DNA of 64,000 bases from Stercorarius parasiticus (Eukaryota > Chordata > Aves > Charadriiformes > Stercorariidae), in assembly GCA_013396915.1 (NCBI GenBank), contig VWZL01000808.1:186001-250000 (forward strand). Direction: 5' to 3'. Within the stretch, counting starts at the first letter, position 1. Each line of letters starts with the position of its first letter. Of the stretch, positions 13,088 to 26,589 are shown one piece after another. Under the pieces are notes generated by a model that did not search any database, was not told the DNA's origin, and saw only the letters and a list, made by a program, of their open reading frames with translations. Both the position numbers and the translations under genes were made by a program.

Positions 13088-16000
13088 CTTCATTGAGTGT
13101 TTTTAGAGGACAGAAAGAACCTGAGGTTTTTCCACTGACTCATCTTAGCACAATGGAGACAAGGTTGTATGAAAAGAATACCTAGTCTAACTAATGGTCT
13201 TTCTTGTATTTCCAATGATGCATCTAAATCCTGACCAAGAAAACATTGTTGAGTCTTCATTCTCATACTCATCTCTCCTCAATTTGTTCTTGCTCTTCTC
13301 AACATTATAAATGAAGTTGCTTGATTGGAATAGGCAGAGAATAAGAAAGTGACTATGAGGGACAGGAAAAGAACAGCTGATGGCAGAAAGTGCAGAAGAT
13401 AGAAGATGGTGCAGGAGGAGACTGTGACAGTAGTAAAGCCATGAGACAAGAACGGGGCAAGACGCACTGAGTGCTGGGCTGGTTTCAAACAATGCCTGGG
13501 GCAAACTGCAGCTGACACTGCTGGCTGCATAAGGGTAAGTTGGCAGAAAGACAGCCTCCCACAAACCAGGGAACTGCAGCAGTTATGAAATCTCCACCAG
13601 GTCATGAATCAAAAAACCACACTTGTACCTACACATCTGGACACTGAACCCCAGCCGGCACCAATCAGCTTCTCAGACTTTGAGGGCAGCAGCCCAGGAT
13701 GTGTGAATCCAGGGAATTAACCTGGCAGCCTGGGTGGGAAGACGGGAGGTAGAGAAGGAAAGGGAGGGAAATCCAATTGATGATATTTCAATAGCTGGAG
13801 GCTGGCACAGTATTCTGTACTTAACTGCTTTCTTTGTGGAAAAAAAAAAAGCCATCTGTCAGTTTGCTTGATAGCCTAATTCTCCCCTAATTCAATCCTG
13901 TTAAATTCTGTGTTAAAATTCTACTGAAGGTATTTTTGGTGTTGCAGTCGGGGGAGAGAGAGGATGGTCTTGTTTTGACATGGGAAGAATATAGATACAG
14001 CTTTCTTCAAGTTTTTTTTTTTTTGGGGGNTTGGTTTTTTTAAGCTGCCATCATAGCAACATGAGTAGAAAAGTAGACCTTGTGGCTTAGGCTGCATTAT
14101 TCTACAGTTTTCTTTGTAAGCTACACAGATTTCTTAATATCTTAGAAGAGAGCAACTAACAATGCAGCCCTCTGGCCTATTATGGCCCATAAAGGTTTTT
14201 TTACATAGTCACCAAAGAGACTTTTAAACTATGACCTCCCTTAATGGTACTAGCTGATCTTGGTTATCCCCATAGTGGTACTAACTGCTGCAGGATTTCC
14301 CCAAGGGATATAGAGTCTCTTCTACATGGAGTGACTCAGAAGGGGCTCCAGGCACCTGCTGGGAACATTTAGGGTCAGGGCTGGGAAGGCTGAGCACTAG
14401 AAGATTGCTGGCTCACCTCTGCAAAGGCCACACACCACCCTTCAGCTGGAGACACCTTAGATATCCCAAAAGAGACTACTCTTTCCTAAAAAAAAAAAAA
14501 AAACAAACCACACACAACAAAACCCGCACAACCACACACAAAAATCTTAACTATACCACCCACAAACAGCCCCTGGTTTAAGGCATACAGGCATGGGGTG
14601 ATATGGCTCACACTGGAGATCCCAAGGCTATAAAGAACTCACCAATGGGCAGATAAAAATAAATGCAAAGCCAGGAGCTGGGTAAAAAAAAAAAAAATCA
14701 TTCTAGGGGCAACAGAAAGCAAAGAACAGTTATCCAACAAATGAAATAAACACTATAAATTAAAAAATACACCATGTTCCTCCCAGTGATGATGATTTGG
14801 GACACTCATAACTCACTGTAAACCCTTCACCCTAGTCTGAGCCAACTTTAGGACTCAGAGAGAATATGGAAGGGCAAGCATAACACCAGAGAAGTGGTAG
14901 GCACTAGGATGTATCAGCGAGATGCTCCTAGCAGCTGTTAAACCACACCACCACTGTTCTTGTGCTTCAATATTGCGTTGAGAAGAGGCAACACAGCAGA
15001 CATCTATATATTATGGATTTAAAAGATTCATTGCTCAACCAAGCATGCAGTAGAGTTGAAAAAAAAAATTCATTCAGGAAAAAAGCTTTAGAAACCAGAG
15101 GAAAAGCTGAAAGAAAACTTTGAAAATAACTTCTTCTGGATGAAGATGACACCAACAATAAGATGTGATGAATGGAAGGACATAAGGTCGACTGTTAAAG
15201 GAAACCTGCAGCCATTTCTCTCAGCCCAGCAGTCTAAGAGTTCACAAGAGAGGAAATCAGCTCAGGCTGTAAACAAACTGTCGAGTGCAGGGGGTTTTCA
15301 TCTTTTTAAAAAGAAAATGAAAAAAGGACATCATACTTGGAGCTTATGGGTAGCTATCCTCAGAAAAAAGGGATTAACAGGTGAATGACAATTATTATAA
15401 ATATCCTTTAAATGCAATACTGCTCTTTCTCTATTTTTTCCATGCCAATAAGCTTCTCTTATTCTTACAGACTCAAGTTTCATACCCATTTTCTGCCGAG
15501 CACTTTAGACAACTAGTAGATTTACCACTTTGCAGCCCACACACCCATTTTATGGCTGTTAATTTATTACTTTATAAATTGACCATTGACAGGACATGGA
15601 GAACATTTTAGCATCCTCTTTACAGAAAATGGCTTAACATCTGCAAGCGAAAACTTCAAGTCAAATTCAAATATAAAAAGAACTCATGTAAGTGTCATGG
15701 TGCCCTCTGGACAGGTACTTCACTAATTCCTTAGTGTATTTCTAAGCAGTTTTACATTCTGACTAGATTATTTGATAGCATCTCTTAATATCTTCGTTCC
15801 TCAGAACTAAAAAAAGTAATCGTTTTTATTTCTGCAGTGTCTCTCCTGCCATTGACTCACAAGTGTATGGAAAGAGACAAATTAGCCAAAAAATACTCAC
15901 AAAACTTTGGTTTATAAGCATGATGAAATGAGCAGTGAGAAGAGTACCTGTCTAGACTAGCATGACAATTTTTAAAAATTACTACTACATGAACAATCAG

Positions 16001-17590
16001 GCACCAAAAGATCCCACTGTAAAAATTAGGCTTATTTCAGCTCACTTGAAAAAGGACCCGTATGCCCCTTCTTTACACCTTGATGCCTGAAGTATGAATT
16101 CAGTAGACTCCACTAAACTTCTACAAATCTTGAAAAGTGATGGACATTCTACCTCATACTTCTCAAAAGAGTAGCAACAGGAGATTTAGGAAAGTTGTAT
16201 AACAAAAAATGAGGACCAACACATATCCCTGGATATACTTGTTTTTCCTCCAAATACACTATTCTTCCACTCACAGGAGCATCTGTGATTCAACTTAATC
16301 TTAGGAAATTTATAAATTGCCTGCATGAAATGAAACAACAATGCTTCTCTGTCAATTAGGTCCCATTTTTCTGAGCACACTGCTCAGAATAAATGGCCAG
16401 ATGTTTACATGAGTCCCATCTGGTTTGGATTCACTGCCCAAAGAGAACTAATGCAGGTAGAATAGTATTTCCTTTCATTAAACATAAAGAGCATTATTTA
16501 TCCAAAATATCTGCCTAATATTTCTCTCAATGTATTTTCTTCATTTCGCTAAAACCATCTTATATTAGCTTGACATCACATGGCTTGTCATCACCACAAT
16601 TTTTACCATAGCAACCCATTATCCTACATAGTCACATGAACTTAAGCTGAATGTGGCACTGTCCCTATGCATATGAAGTTTTAATTTAGGTCAGTATTCA
16701 GTGCTGCTAGCTAACAAAGTGCAGTCACAGGCTGCCTCTCATTTCTAGAGCACAAGGAGATGTGTACAGCGTGTACCAAGGCAATTTATATAAGGAGGTG
16801 TTTTTGCAATGCCACAGGGTTGGAAAAACATTAGTTATACCATTCAAGTTAAATTACCAATTCCTTTTTTTTCCTTAACTATTGTAATCACACTGCCATT
16901 TATAAAGGAAGGATTTGTGGATGAGCCTCACAGGGGTGCCAAGGACTTCTATGTACATACAACTGAAAGAGCACAGCTCCTCTCTAGGCACCTAAACAAA
17001 AGGCCACAAGCAAAGCCTTAAAATGTACTCCTGAAAACCCAACTGCCTTATTCTACTGCTTAAGGGAAGCAGATAAGTTTTAGCCTAGAGATCCAATCAA
17101 ACTCATATATTGCACTCAGTAATCTCAGTAGTATAAAACAAACCCCGCAACTGGAAATACAAATCCTGCAGATATTAGGGAACCTTTTTTCCACTGGCAC
17201 TTCTGTAAGATGACATGAGCTCTCATATCTTTTCAAGACTGACGTGACAAGAGCTGTGGGACAATATAAGGTCAGCACTGCCAACTAACTATAGCAAGTG
17301 AGAAGGCATTTGCTTGAGCTCAATACTGTATTTTCCAGTTGCCTCACGGGAGCTCACAATTTGTTTCTAGTTGGCTCATTGCATCACTGAAGAAAGACAG
17401 GGAAAAAAGTTACTCAAAGGACAGCCCCAAAACAAAGTGAACCCTTAACCATAGAAGAGGATAAAGTAAAGCATGTTAACATGGACTGAGTAGATAGTAA
17501 GTATTTAGAGATGGAAATTATTACACAAAGTTACACAACTTAATTATTTTCTTCTGATTTTCAGCATGGAAAGTGAAATGAATTTCCAGA

Positions 17591-18330
17591 AAGGGCAGGA
17601 AGGATTTCATACCTAGACTTCAGTAAAACCTTTGGCATAGTTTCCCACAGCATACTCCTGGAGAAACCAGCTGCTCATGGTTTGGACAAGTGTACTCTTT
17701 GGCTAGATGGCCAGGCCCAAAGAGCTGTGGTGAATGGAGTTAAATCCAGTTGGTGGCCGGTCACATGTGGTGTTTCCCAGGGCTCAGTATTGGGGCCGTT
17801 TCCATTTAATCTTTATCAATGACCTGCACGAGGGTATCAAGTGCACCCTCAGCAAGTTCGCAGACAACACCATGTTAGGCAGGAGTGCTGATCTGCTTGA
17901 GGGAAGGATGGCTCTACAGAGGGATCTGGACAGGCCAATGGTATGAGGTTCAACAAGGCCAAGTGCCAGGTCCTGCACTTGGGTCACAACAACCCCATGC
18001 AGTGCTACAGGCTGGGGGCAGAGTGGCTGGAGAGCTGCCCCACTGAAAAGGACCTGGAGGTGTTCGTCAACAGCCAGCTGAATATGAGCCAGCAGTGTGC
18101 CCAGGTGGCCAAGAAGGGCAAAAGCACTCTGGCTTGTATTAGAAATGGTGCGGTCAGCAGGACTAGGGAAGTGATCATCCTACTGTACACAGCATCGGTG
18201 AGGCCCCACCTCAAATACTGTGTCCAGCATATTGGGCCCCTCACTACAAGACAGACATTGAGGTGCTAGAGCATGTCCAGAGAAGGGCAATGAAGCTGGT
18301 GAGGGGTATGGAGCATAAATGAATCTATGT
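17591..18330 (+). mobile_element. CR1 LINE fragment: reverse-transcriptase part of ORF2, broken
   Basis: Conceptual translation across shifting frames gives CR1 ORF2 reverse-transcriptase motifs in order: SHSILLEK near 17645-17670, VSQGSVLG near 17771-17795, FINDLHEG near 17810-17835, LSKFADN near 17848-17870, then [17 protein letters not shown] (17946 on) and SVRPHLKYC (18195-18225). The catalytic FADD motif reads FADN, and at least two frame disruptions are present, so it is inactive. It is truncated at the 5' end. After 18310 the body stops where about 400 bp of CR1 3' region would normally follow. A decayed terminal-octamer-like tail (GAATCTATG, TTTCTATCA) comes directly after. Confidence 0.9.
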
Positions 18331-21300
18331 TTCTATCATATTATGTCCAAAATGCAACAGGTTATACCACTGAGTAAGGAACATCACATTTGAACCTGTC
18401 TGAGGAGCGGGCAGAGGGAGAGGATGATCTGAGCATGACAGGTTGGTTAGCCCCACCTCAGTGTAAGGTTTTAGAACAAAATTCCGAGATGGGAAAAAGA
18501 CAGAACAAACAAGGCAATATATAATAGAACATAATTAAAGAGGTGAACACATTTCCAGAGGGTCATTTGAAGAATCAAAAGCAGAAGCCTAAAGCATGTC
18601 ATCCCTAGAGAGCACCTCTCAGCCTTCCATTCCTCATCGTGCCCAGGGCTAGTGAAATCTTTCACTTATCTTTCCTCTGCCCCCAAGTGGAAAGCAGAGC
18701 ATTGATTCTGGTTTTCAGGCAAATTCTCAAAAAGCGGTCTTGCAGTAGAAAACTCTATAAATCCCTGTTGCTAGGGAACCCAACAGGGTTTTTGTTGTTG
18801 TTTTGTTTTTAAGCTTCATTTCCTTTCCAATTTCTCCTTCTCGATGCTTTTAATCACAGCACAATCTACAATTAGCAAAGTTGTACAGATGAGTGCTCTC
18901 CATTTACAGAAAAACCCAACTCTTAAAACCTCAGCAGAGATTTCCAATCCCCTGTAATAGTGCCTCCCTAGTCAGAGCACTCATGGTGTCAAGTGAGCTT
19001 TAGCTGAATTCCAGATAAACCAGAGATACAAAAGCAGTAATATCCAGCCCAGAACACATGCAACGGTTAAAAAGAAGATGTAAAAACTTAAAAAAAAAAG
19101 TCTTTTTCTAGTGTGTCTAAGCATCATAAGATCTAAATACAGCATTGACTTACACACAGCGTATGGGAGCAGAGTCAGGAACACTACAATCTACTAAAAA
19201 CGAATCTAAACTAAGAAAAGGAAGTGTCTTGCTATTTCTTCATTGCTACATCAATCCACTTGCCTCCATAACCCTGCAGGAAACCACAGCTAATGCAGAC
19301 AGACACATATTTTCTACTGAACCTCCTACTCACATCCTGGGCCCTTTTACAGGTGACCATTTGCAGAAACTCACATGGAGTTAATTTGTTGGTTTTATTT
19401 TCAGCCATCTTTGATACTGACCATAACCAGATTCTGACCCAGCATTTCTTATAAGTTATGTAGTCCTCAGCTGAGATCTTGACTTGCATAGTGTCCGTTT
19501 CCACTTTTGCCAAAAAGCTATAGTCAACAAATCTCTTAAAAACTCACAGTGGGAGTCTTAAAAAACAGGTTGCCGAGAAAACAAGACACCCTCCTTACAA
19601 GTTGTTTGTACCCTCATCAGAGCCAGCTGCTCATGACATAAAGCCAGAAATTGCTGCTACTGAAACTTAAGATGAGACTTCCCAGGTCTGGATGTCATCA
19701 CAACTTTCTAAAAGTACCCCTATAATGATTAATAAATTATATTACTTTTTCTGTAGTTTACTACTGTGCACAAAATATACTGCATCTGGAAAACACAAAA
19801 TCCACCCTTCTGGTTAGCCATTTTTACAGAAATTGCTGTGTCAGGGGAATTATTTTATGGAATGAATGCTGAAAGTTCAACTCAAAGCAGACTCTTAGCT
19901 TTGACTAATGATGATATCTCTTTCGAAGTAGCAAAGACAAGCCCTTTTAGCTCTTTATAAAGGCTCACACACTGACACAAATTTAGTAAGACAGTAAGAT
20001 CAAAGCACTCTTAATAAGCCATTGAATTTCATCAGTCCTTGAAGCACGGGAGAGCAAGGCTACATCTCCAGAATTGCAGTGTTACTGATTTAGACTCATC
20101 TCCACCAAAAAATAATTTGATCACATCCAAAGGGTATTTCTGCATTGTGTCCACTTCTCTCAATGAAGCCACAAGGGAAAAGGAAAGCACAAGATAAAAC
20201 ACATCAAGGAGGAGACAGCTTTTGTGAAAGTGAGAATATAATCAACAAGAGAAACTTACAGCAGCACACCAAACTGTTTTTTTCCTTGGTCACAGATATG
20301 CAGTATTAATAGCTTTGAGAATCCAGAATATGACTACATCTGTAATTATGGTACATTACCTTCCTGCTCTTGAGAAACACTGCCAGCTTACTTTGGCACT
20401 CAAATTCCTCAGGAGCATCAATCCAATCCTTTGTCTGGCCAGATTGCATTCAGAGTGCTAAACAAGGTGTCATTTTGGCCAAAATAAATGGATGGGTTTC
20501 TCTTGGAGTTCCAAACTTAAGTGGGTAGATACCCTCTACTACTCACTACACTTTCTCATCTGCATGCAGGCATGCTGGAACAGCCAAGCCAGGAAGCTTT
20601 AGGAAGGCAGACAATGTTGTTTTTTTTAAAGGTAAAACAGATATAGGTTACATGTGTCTTTTTAATAGTTTTAGAAATCTCAAGAATGCTGAAAAACTGT
20701 TCTTCAAAATATACCAGAACTCCCATTAAAGAAGTTTGTTTACAGCTTTTGAGGATAAGAAGTTTTGTACTTCTGTAACAAGCATCATACCTGTACGGCA
20801 GAAAAGTGTCCCAGCATTTCCCTGGTCAGGAGTTTTATATTTAAGAAGTATTAATGCAATTCCAACTCATCTATTCTTAAAAGGCACCATATAGGTAATT
20901 TATAAAGCTTTATGTTTACAGACAGACAACGAAAACTTATTCTACATAGTACTTATGCTTAAGTGTTTCAATGCCTTTAGTATGAGATCTCCCGAACTAC
21001 CACCCAAGATCAATACTTTCTGGAAAATTAGGATTCCTACCTAGACTTCATGGTAAGACACAGCATGATACAGAATCTCCATAAGACCATAAAAAACACT
21101 ATCAACTGTACAACAGTCACTGATGCTTCAGTGAAATACTTATCAGTAACTACGCAAATGAGAGTGACTTCAGAGTGTATTATTTTAGTGATGATCCACA
21201 CTCCATATATTTTAACTCATCTTAGGAAAAGCTCTGTAGGAACACAGTTACAATCTTGACTCCACTACAGCCACTGATAAAGGCTACTAGAGATACTAAG

Positions 21301-22929
21301 CCCAGGATTTAATCTTCTTAACTGTCTGCTTCCTGGCCACCAATGTTAGACTTACAAAGGCAAAAATAAGATAAAATGTCAAGTCTCTTTGGAAGTTCAC
21401 GGCAAAGATTTATTTACTCTCCAGTTTCCTGACCCTTCTGTTTTGCTCACAGGAAGGTGCCTTTGTTTCTCAATGCATCAAAACATTCATCTTTAAAATG
21501 CCTGCAGCTTTCACCAATATTTTCCTTCATTTCTCTGAATTCAGTTTCTGTGTTTCTTTCTGTGTTTAGTACCTTTCCTAATTGCAGAATGACAGGCAAT
21601 ATTTAATCATAGAACATAGCTACAGCTTAAATACTAGTACCAGATTTTTGTTCTTATGCAGGAAAGAAGTAGTACAAATCAAAATTTATTTTATCTATAG
21701 TATGTAATTTAAAATTAAATAAGGGCTAGAAAATTGCCTTGTAGAAGCACAAACTCCATTTCCTTTGGACTTTGATTTTTCTTCAATTTCCAAAATTACA
21801 GGAAACGGAGAGATGTGAAGAGGCAACATAATAAAGTTTCAGTTTTTCTAGAAGTGACAGGCATCACAAGGATGAAGTTGAAGCCAGACTGGCTATGCAG
21901 ACATCTAGTTTCATTGGTTCTTCATATATTTCTACATTAGCCTCCGCTCTCAAAAGTCAAGGCTACTATGTATGTAACAAAATCCAATCCCAACAACACA
22001 CCCTGTATTAGAAATTTTTGTCCCCAGTACTGAATCTTTCAGCCTAATCTCCTCAGTGTGAGACCAAAATAGGAGGAGGCAAAAGGCAAGAACTTCTATA
22101 GTTTCCCAACACCGAAAACTTAAGAGTTACATCAGTCCCAGCACAAGGTTAGAGGACCCCCTCTGTTACTCTACATTTAACCAACTACAACAACCCTTAC
22201 TCCTTTCTTCCCTACATGGGAAGGCATCATTCACCCGAAGATCCTGCTGATACCAAACATCCAGATCTCTCTATCTGGAAGGAAATTTTCAGCTGGCCTA
22301 CAGTGTTTTTTGGGGGGTGGGTTTCTTTTTTGTTTGTTTAGGGGAGGAGATGTGTGGGTTTGGTTTTTTTCTTTTTCCCTTAAATGCAGCTTTATTGATA
22401 CCAAGGACACACACAGGTTACATGAATTGTTTTGTCAGCAGTGGAAGTGCTGTCAATTATCACCAGCATCAGCTGACAGTTTTTCCCAGAATTGTCCTTA
22501 TGCCCTAGCAAGAGTTACCACTTTGGCAGATTTGTCATCAAAAGTATATAGCTAATTTTTAAACCATATATGCCTATTCTTGTTTATATGTGGATTTTTA
22601 TAGTAATATATATATAGAACATACATAATGAAAAACAACTCAAAACTGTCTTTGAATAGCTTTTCTTTGAAATTGGAGCAGGAACATTTGCTTGGTTTGA
22701 TTTTGATAATTTTTTTTAAAGCCTGATCATTTCACAGATTATGTTTCAGGAAGCGCTCACATTTGAATCAGTGTAACCAAGGAAATGGTAACCTTTGTGA
22801 GGACAGAATGAGTGAATGGCATTACTCAGATCTGTTATAGACAGAGCAATCCTATCTAAACACAGTGGGTTTTCCCCAGTTTCAGAGCATCTGCTCATTT
22901 AATAAGCATACTTATCACACACTGACACA
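18331..22929. other. Intergenic DNA, no gene seen
   Basis: AT-rich single-copy-looking sequence with chance open frames only. It holds T/G-rich low-complexity runs around 18787-18812 and 22300-22380, and a short (TA)n tract near 22601-22614. Nothing matches a known protein, RNA gene or mobile element. Confidence 0.65.
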
Positions 22930-23720
22930 TGGGTTAGATGAATGGACAGTAAGGTGGATAGATAACTGGTTGAAAAGACAGAGCTCAGAGGGTCCTGATT
23001 AGGGGCTCAGAGTCTAGTTGGAGGTCAGTGACGAGTGGTGNNNNNNNNNNNNNNNNNNNNNNNNNNNNNNNNNNNNNNNNNNNNNNNNNNNNNNNNNNNN
23101 NNNNNNNNNNNNNNNNNNNNNNNNNNNNNNNNNNNNNNNNNNNNNNNNNNNNNNNNNNNNNNNNNNNNNNNNNNNNNNNNNNNNNNNNNNNNNNNNNNNN
23201 NNNNNNNNNNNNNNNNNNNNNNNNNNNTGTCCAGTTCTGGGCTCTCCAGTTCAAGAAGGACAGGGAACTGCTGGAGAGGGGACAGCAAAGGGCTACGAAG
23301 ATGATTAGGGGACTGGAACACCTCTCTTATGAAGAAAGGCTGAGGGATTTGGGTCTCTTCAGTCTGGAAAAAAAGATGGCTGAGGGGGGACCTTATCAAC
23401 GCTTATAAATACTTGAAGGGTGGGTGTCAGGAGGATGGGGCCAGGCTCTTTTCAGTGGTGCCCAGCGACAGGACAAGAGGTAATGGGCACAAACTTGAGT
23501 ATCGGAAGCTCCACCTAAACATGAGGAGGAACTTCTTTACCCTGAGGGTGGCAGAGCCCTGGCACAGGCTGCCCAGAGAGGTGGTGGAGTCTCCATCTCT
23601 GGAGACATTCCAAACCCGCCTGGACACGTTCCTGTGCAACCTGCTCTAAGGTGACCCTGCTCTGGCAGAGGGTTGGACTAGATGATCTCCAGAGGTCCCT
23701 TCCAATCCTATGATTCTATG
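22930..23720 (+). mobile_element. CR1 LINE, 3' portion with intact 3' end and internal assembly gap
   Basis: The left part (22930-23040) matches CR1 text such as AACTGGTTGAAAAGACAGAGC. The right part (23228-23720) runs through TCCAGTTCTGGGCTC, the block around GCTGCCCAGAGAGG, TGGACTAGATGATCTCCAGA and the terminal octamer ATTCTATG at 23713-23720, the defining CR1 3' end. The C-terminal ORF2 frame is readable from 23413 to 23649, ending in a typical '[15 protein letters not shown]'. 187 Ns interrupt it. It is the best preserved CR1 copy here. Plus orientation, 5' truncated as is usual for CR1. Confidence 0.95.
23041..23227. other. Assembly gap (187 N) inside the CR1 element
   Basis: A run of N. 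The flanks are both CR1 but are separated in an intact element by the reverse-transcriptase segment seen in the copy at 17591-18330. The sequence was probably lost because the repeat did not assemble, and the true gap may be longer than 187 bp. Confidence 0.95.
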
Positions 23721-24291
23721 TGTTGTTGCTGCAATAATAGCTCATCTTTGCTCAAGACACTGTGATGACAGCACTGTCAGACGTTTTCCATAATAATAAG
23801 AGTCACCAATAGATACCAGATAAAATGAAAAGGTGAGAATAGTATTTTGGATATTTGGGTTTCCCCAAATGTATATCTCAGCAGCTGGAGACAACAATTA
23901 CACATAGATATGTGAAATACACGCGTGTTCACCAATCTTGTAAGAACATGCTTAAGATCAGACAGAAATATAAAACCTGGATTCTCCATGGATTTTAATT
24001 CAATTGTTTTTGAGTCCTTAAAAGTGTTCTGTCAAAGCTGACAATAAGCAGATTTGGCAGTTTTACACAAGACAAATCAAAGCTATCAGGAATGCCTGGT
24101 ATATTAGCACACGCAATCAGTGATCAAATCATTCTTTCTTTCCACAGCTTGTGGTAGCCAATATAGCATAGAGCACAGATGTAAGTCTTAGCTGAACACA
24201 CAGTGCAGAACTCAAAATATTTAGATACAAGTTTCTGCTCATACACTTGGAAATCAAGTTACACACTGAAACTATCCATAAGCCAACCTAC
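23721..24291. other. Short spacer between two CR1 copies
   Basis: About 570 bp of AT-rich sequence with no recognisable gene or repeat. Confidence 0.6.
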
Positions 24292-24712
24292 AGTCATAAA
24301 GTCATAGAATTGTTTATGTTGGAAAAGACCTTTAAGATCACCAAATCCAACCATTAATCTAACACTGCCAAGTCCACCACTAAACCATGTCCCTCAGCAC
24401 CACCTCCAGGGATGGTGACTCAACCACTTCCCCAGGCAGCCTGTTCCAACGCTTGACAATCCTTTCGGTGAAGAAGTTTTTCCTAATATCCAATCTAAAC
24501 TTCTCCTGGCACAACTTGAGGCCATTTCGTCTTGTCCTATTGCTTGTTATCTGGGAGAAGAGACTGACCCCCACCTCACTACAACCTCCTTCCAGGTAGT
24601 TGTAGAGAGTGATAAGGTCTCCCCTCATCCCCCTTTTCTCCAGGCTAAACAACCCCTGTTCCCTCAGCTGCTCCTCATAAGACTTGCGCTCTCAACCTTT
24701 CACCAGTCTTCC
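24292..24712 (-). mobile_element. CR1 LINE 3' end, minus orientation
   Basis: The plus strand reads CATAGAATTGTTTATGTTGG, then AAAAGACCTTTAAGATCACC, GGCAGCCTGTTCCAACGCTT and CTTTTCTCCAGGCTAAACAA. This is the reverse complement of the CR1 3' region. Its 3' terminus is at the low-coordinate end and it is 5' truncated near 24712. The C-terminal ORF2 frame is visible on the minus strand from 24652 down. Fairly well preserved and inactive. Confidence 0.93.
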
Positions 24713-26589
24713 ACTTGGATCAACAGACAGATGATTTTGTATTCCAACACAGACAAAGACAATGTATTCAACAGTTTCTACCTTTAGGAGTTAGATGTTT
24801 GGACTGAACTTTATTAAAGGCATCATCCTTCAGGAGCACCGGGAAAAAGAGGTGCAGGACAGTCTGAACAGGATTAGCTATTTTTGCGCACCATTTGCTT
24901 TGCCACTCATGTACTAGAGACAACAAGTTCTCCATGTTGTTGCAAAGGTAAATGCACAAAACTGCTATCATCCCCCAAAGGTGCTGCCCTTCTACAAAAC
25001 GCCACTTCACTGCAGCATGCAAAGCTAGTTACACAGAGTTAAGAGCTCTGGAAGAATACAATTTTGTATTTGAACTGTAAATGCCATAGGAAAGCTCCAC
25101 TTGAAAAAAAATGCTGTATTACCTATTATAGCAGGGAAGTTTTCTGTCCTAGACTGGTGGCAAGGAAACAGCAGAGATCTGCTCCTAAATGAAGGAAATT
25201 GCTCTGACAGAAGAGTTGCACGGGCCTTACAACAGTAACTCAAAGGAGGTGGCAGCATCTCCTGCCCCCATGCCCCTCCTCACCACCCCACAAGGGACTG
25301 GATTTACAGCAGGGTGCAGACAGTATGGCTGACCCAACCTCTACATACTTTAGAGCTTGTAAAAATCCTGATCTACCAGTAATCAGTCATGCTGAGAGGC
25401 AAAACTCCTAGAAGGGATCTAATTGTATTTAATTTTGCTCTGGAAACCACTCTGCTTTTAAGACAGTATGGGCAATCTCATGAAAATCACCTGTACTTCA
25501 CAGATGATATTGGATCTAGCTTCTGTTACAGACAGTATTAAATAGCAAGGGCTTAGGAATTTGTGACATCAACTACTATAAAGTGACAGTAAAATCCCTG
25601 CTAAATAGTTTCTCAGCCACAACTACAAGTTAAAGCAGGGCAACTGGGCTACACTCAGTATAGATTTAATACCAAACCATTAATATGTTCTCCCCCAGAG
25701 ATTTGCACAGGACTTTTTTCAGTGATAAGGACTGGTAGTGTCACTTCAATTACTCAGAAGACATACAGTGGCTTTTAGGCTGTAAATGAAACACCAGTGC
25801 TGAAGGTTAGATCCTGCTGCAGGAATAGTTTTCCCATCTTCTCATTAATAAAAATATAACACCATCAGTGTACTCTCCAGACTTAACACTTCTCCTATTT
25901 TAAAAATAAAGTAGGGCTACCATTAGATAGTACTCTGCTTCTACTGACTGGTTTTAACTTACAGGATGCATAATATTGATCATCAGCCTCTCTTCCCTTC
26001 TCTGTTTACAACCTCCAGTCAAATACCATACTACCATTTATAGGAGTAATCACTCACTAGAAAATTCTCAGCCCCAGCAAGGGCTGCAGTGGACGTCTGG
26101 TTGATCTTGTTTCATATTCTTAATGTGAGCCTTTATCCTATCTAATATATCCTTACAACAATGAATGTACCTTCAAAATAACACTGCGATATATAGAAGG
26201 GCTACTGAACTTTAAAGGTGGGAAACGAGGATGGGTCACTGCCTCTACAGAGGTGCAGGCATGCCTAGGCCCCAAGAGGGCCACTCAGCCCTCAGTTTGG
26301 TTCCCTTCCTATACAACGTACATGAAAGTCCAAGTGCTTCACAAGAGCCAGCACACTCGGGAGGAGGTCAGCACAGACTGCAAGAAAACTTGACAAAATG
26401 AAATACCCTAAACCATATCTCTGGAGAGGATGCACCTTTTTTGGGAGTTGCAAAAAACAGATCCACTTCACCTGGCACTCATATTTACAGAGATCCAAGA
26501 AGCATTCAGGCACCATGCTCTCCAAGCTGGGGCATGAATCCGGTGGTGTGGAGACACTTCACCCACCCTATATAATTCAATATATTTCC
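24713..26589. other. Intergenic DNA, no gene seen
   Basis: About 1.9 kb with chance open frames only and no recognisable repeat. Confidence 0.6.

Larger units (their letters stand above)
1..17590. other. Intergenic DNA without a recognisable gene
   Basis: No open reading frame here resembles a protein family I know, and no frame shows exon-like conservation flanked by plausible splice sites. Open frames of 60-150 codons occur on both strands at a density expected by chance in AT-rich DNA. The stretch holds many A or T runs, for example T-run 4179-4192 and A-run 6923-6937. It also holds the short repeats and old SINE- or LINE-like traces listed separately, and single Ns at 2009 and 14030. By inference it is part of the large non-coding interval beyond OTOR. 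Confidence 0.7.

Noticed and set aside
22985..23408. Open frames running through the N gap
   Set aside because: Artefacts of translating Ns; the flanks are CR1 sequence.
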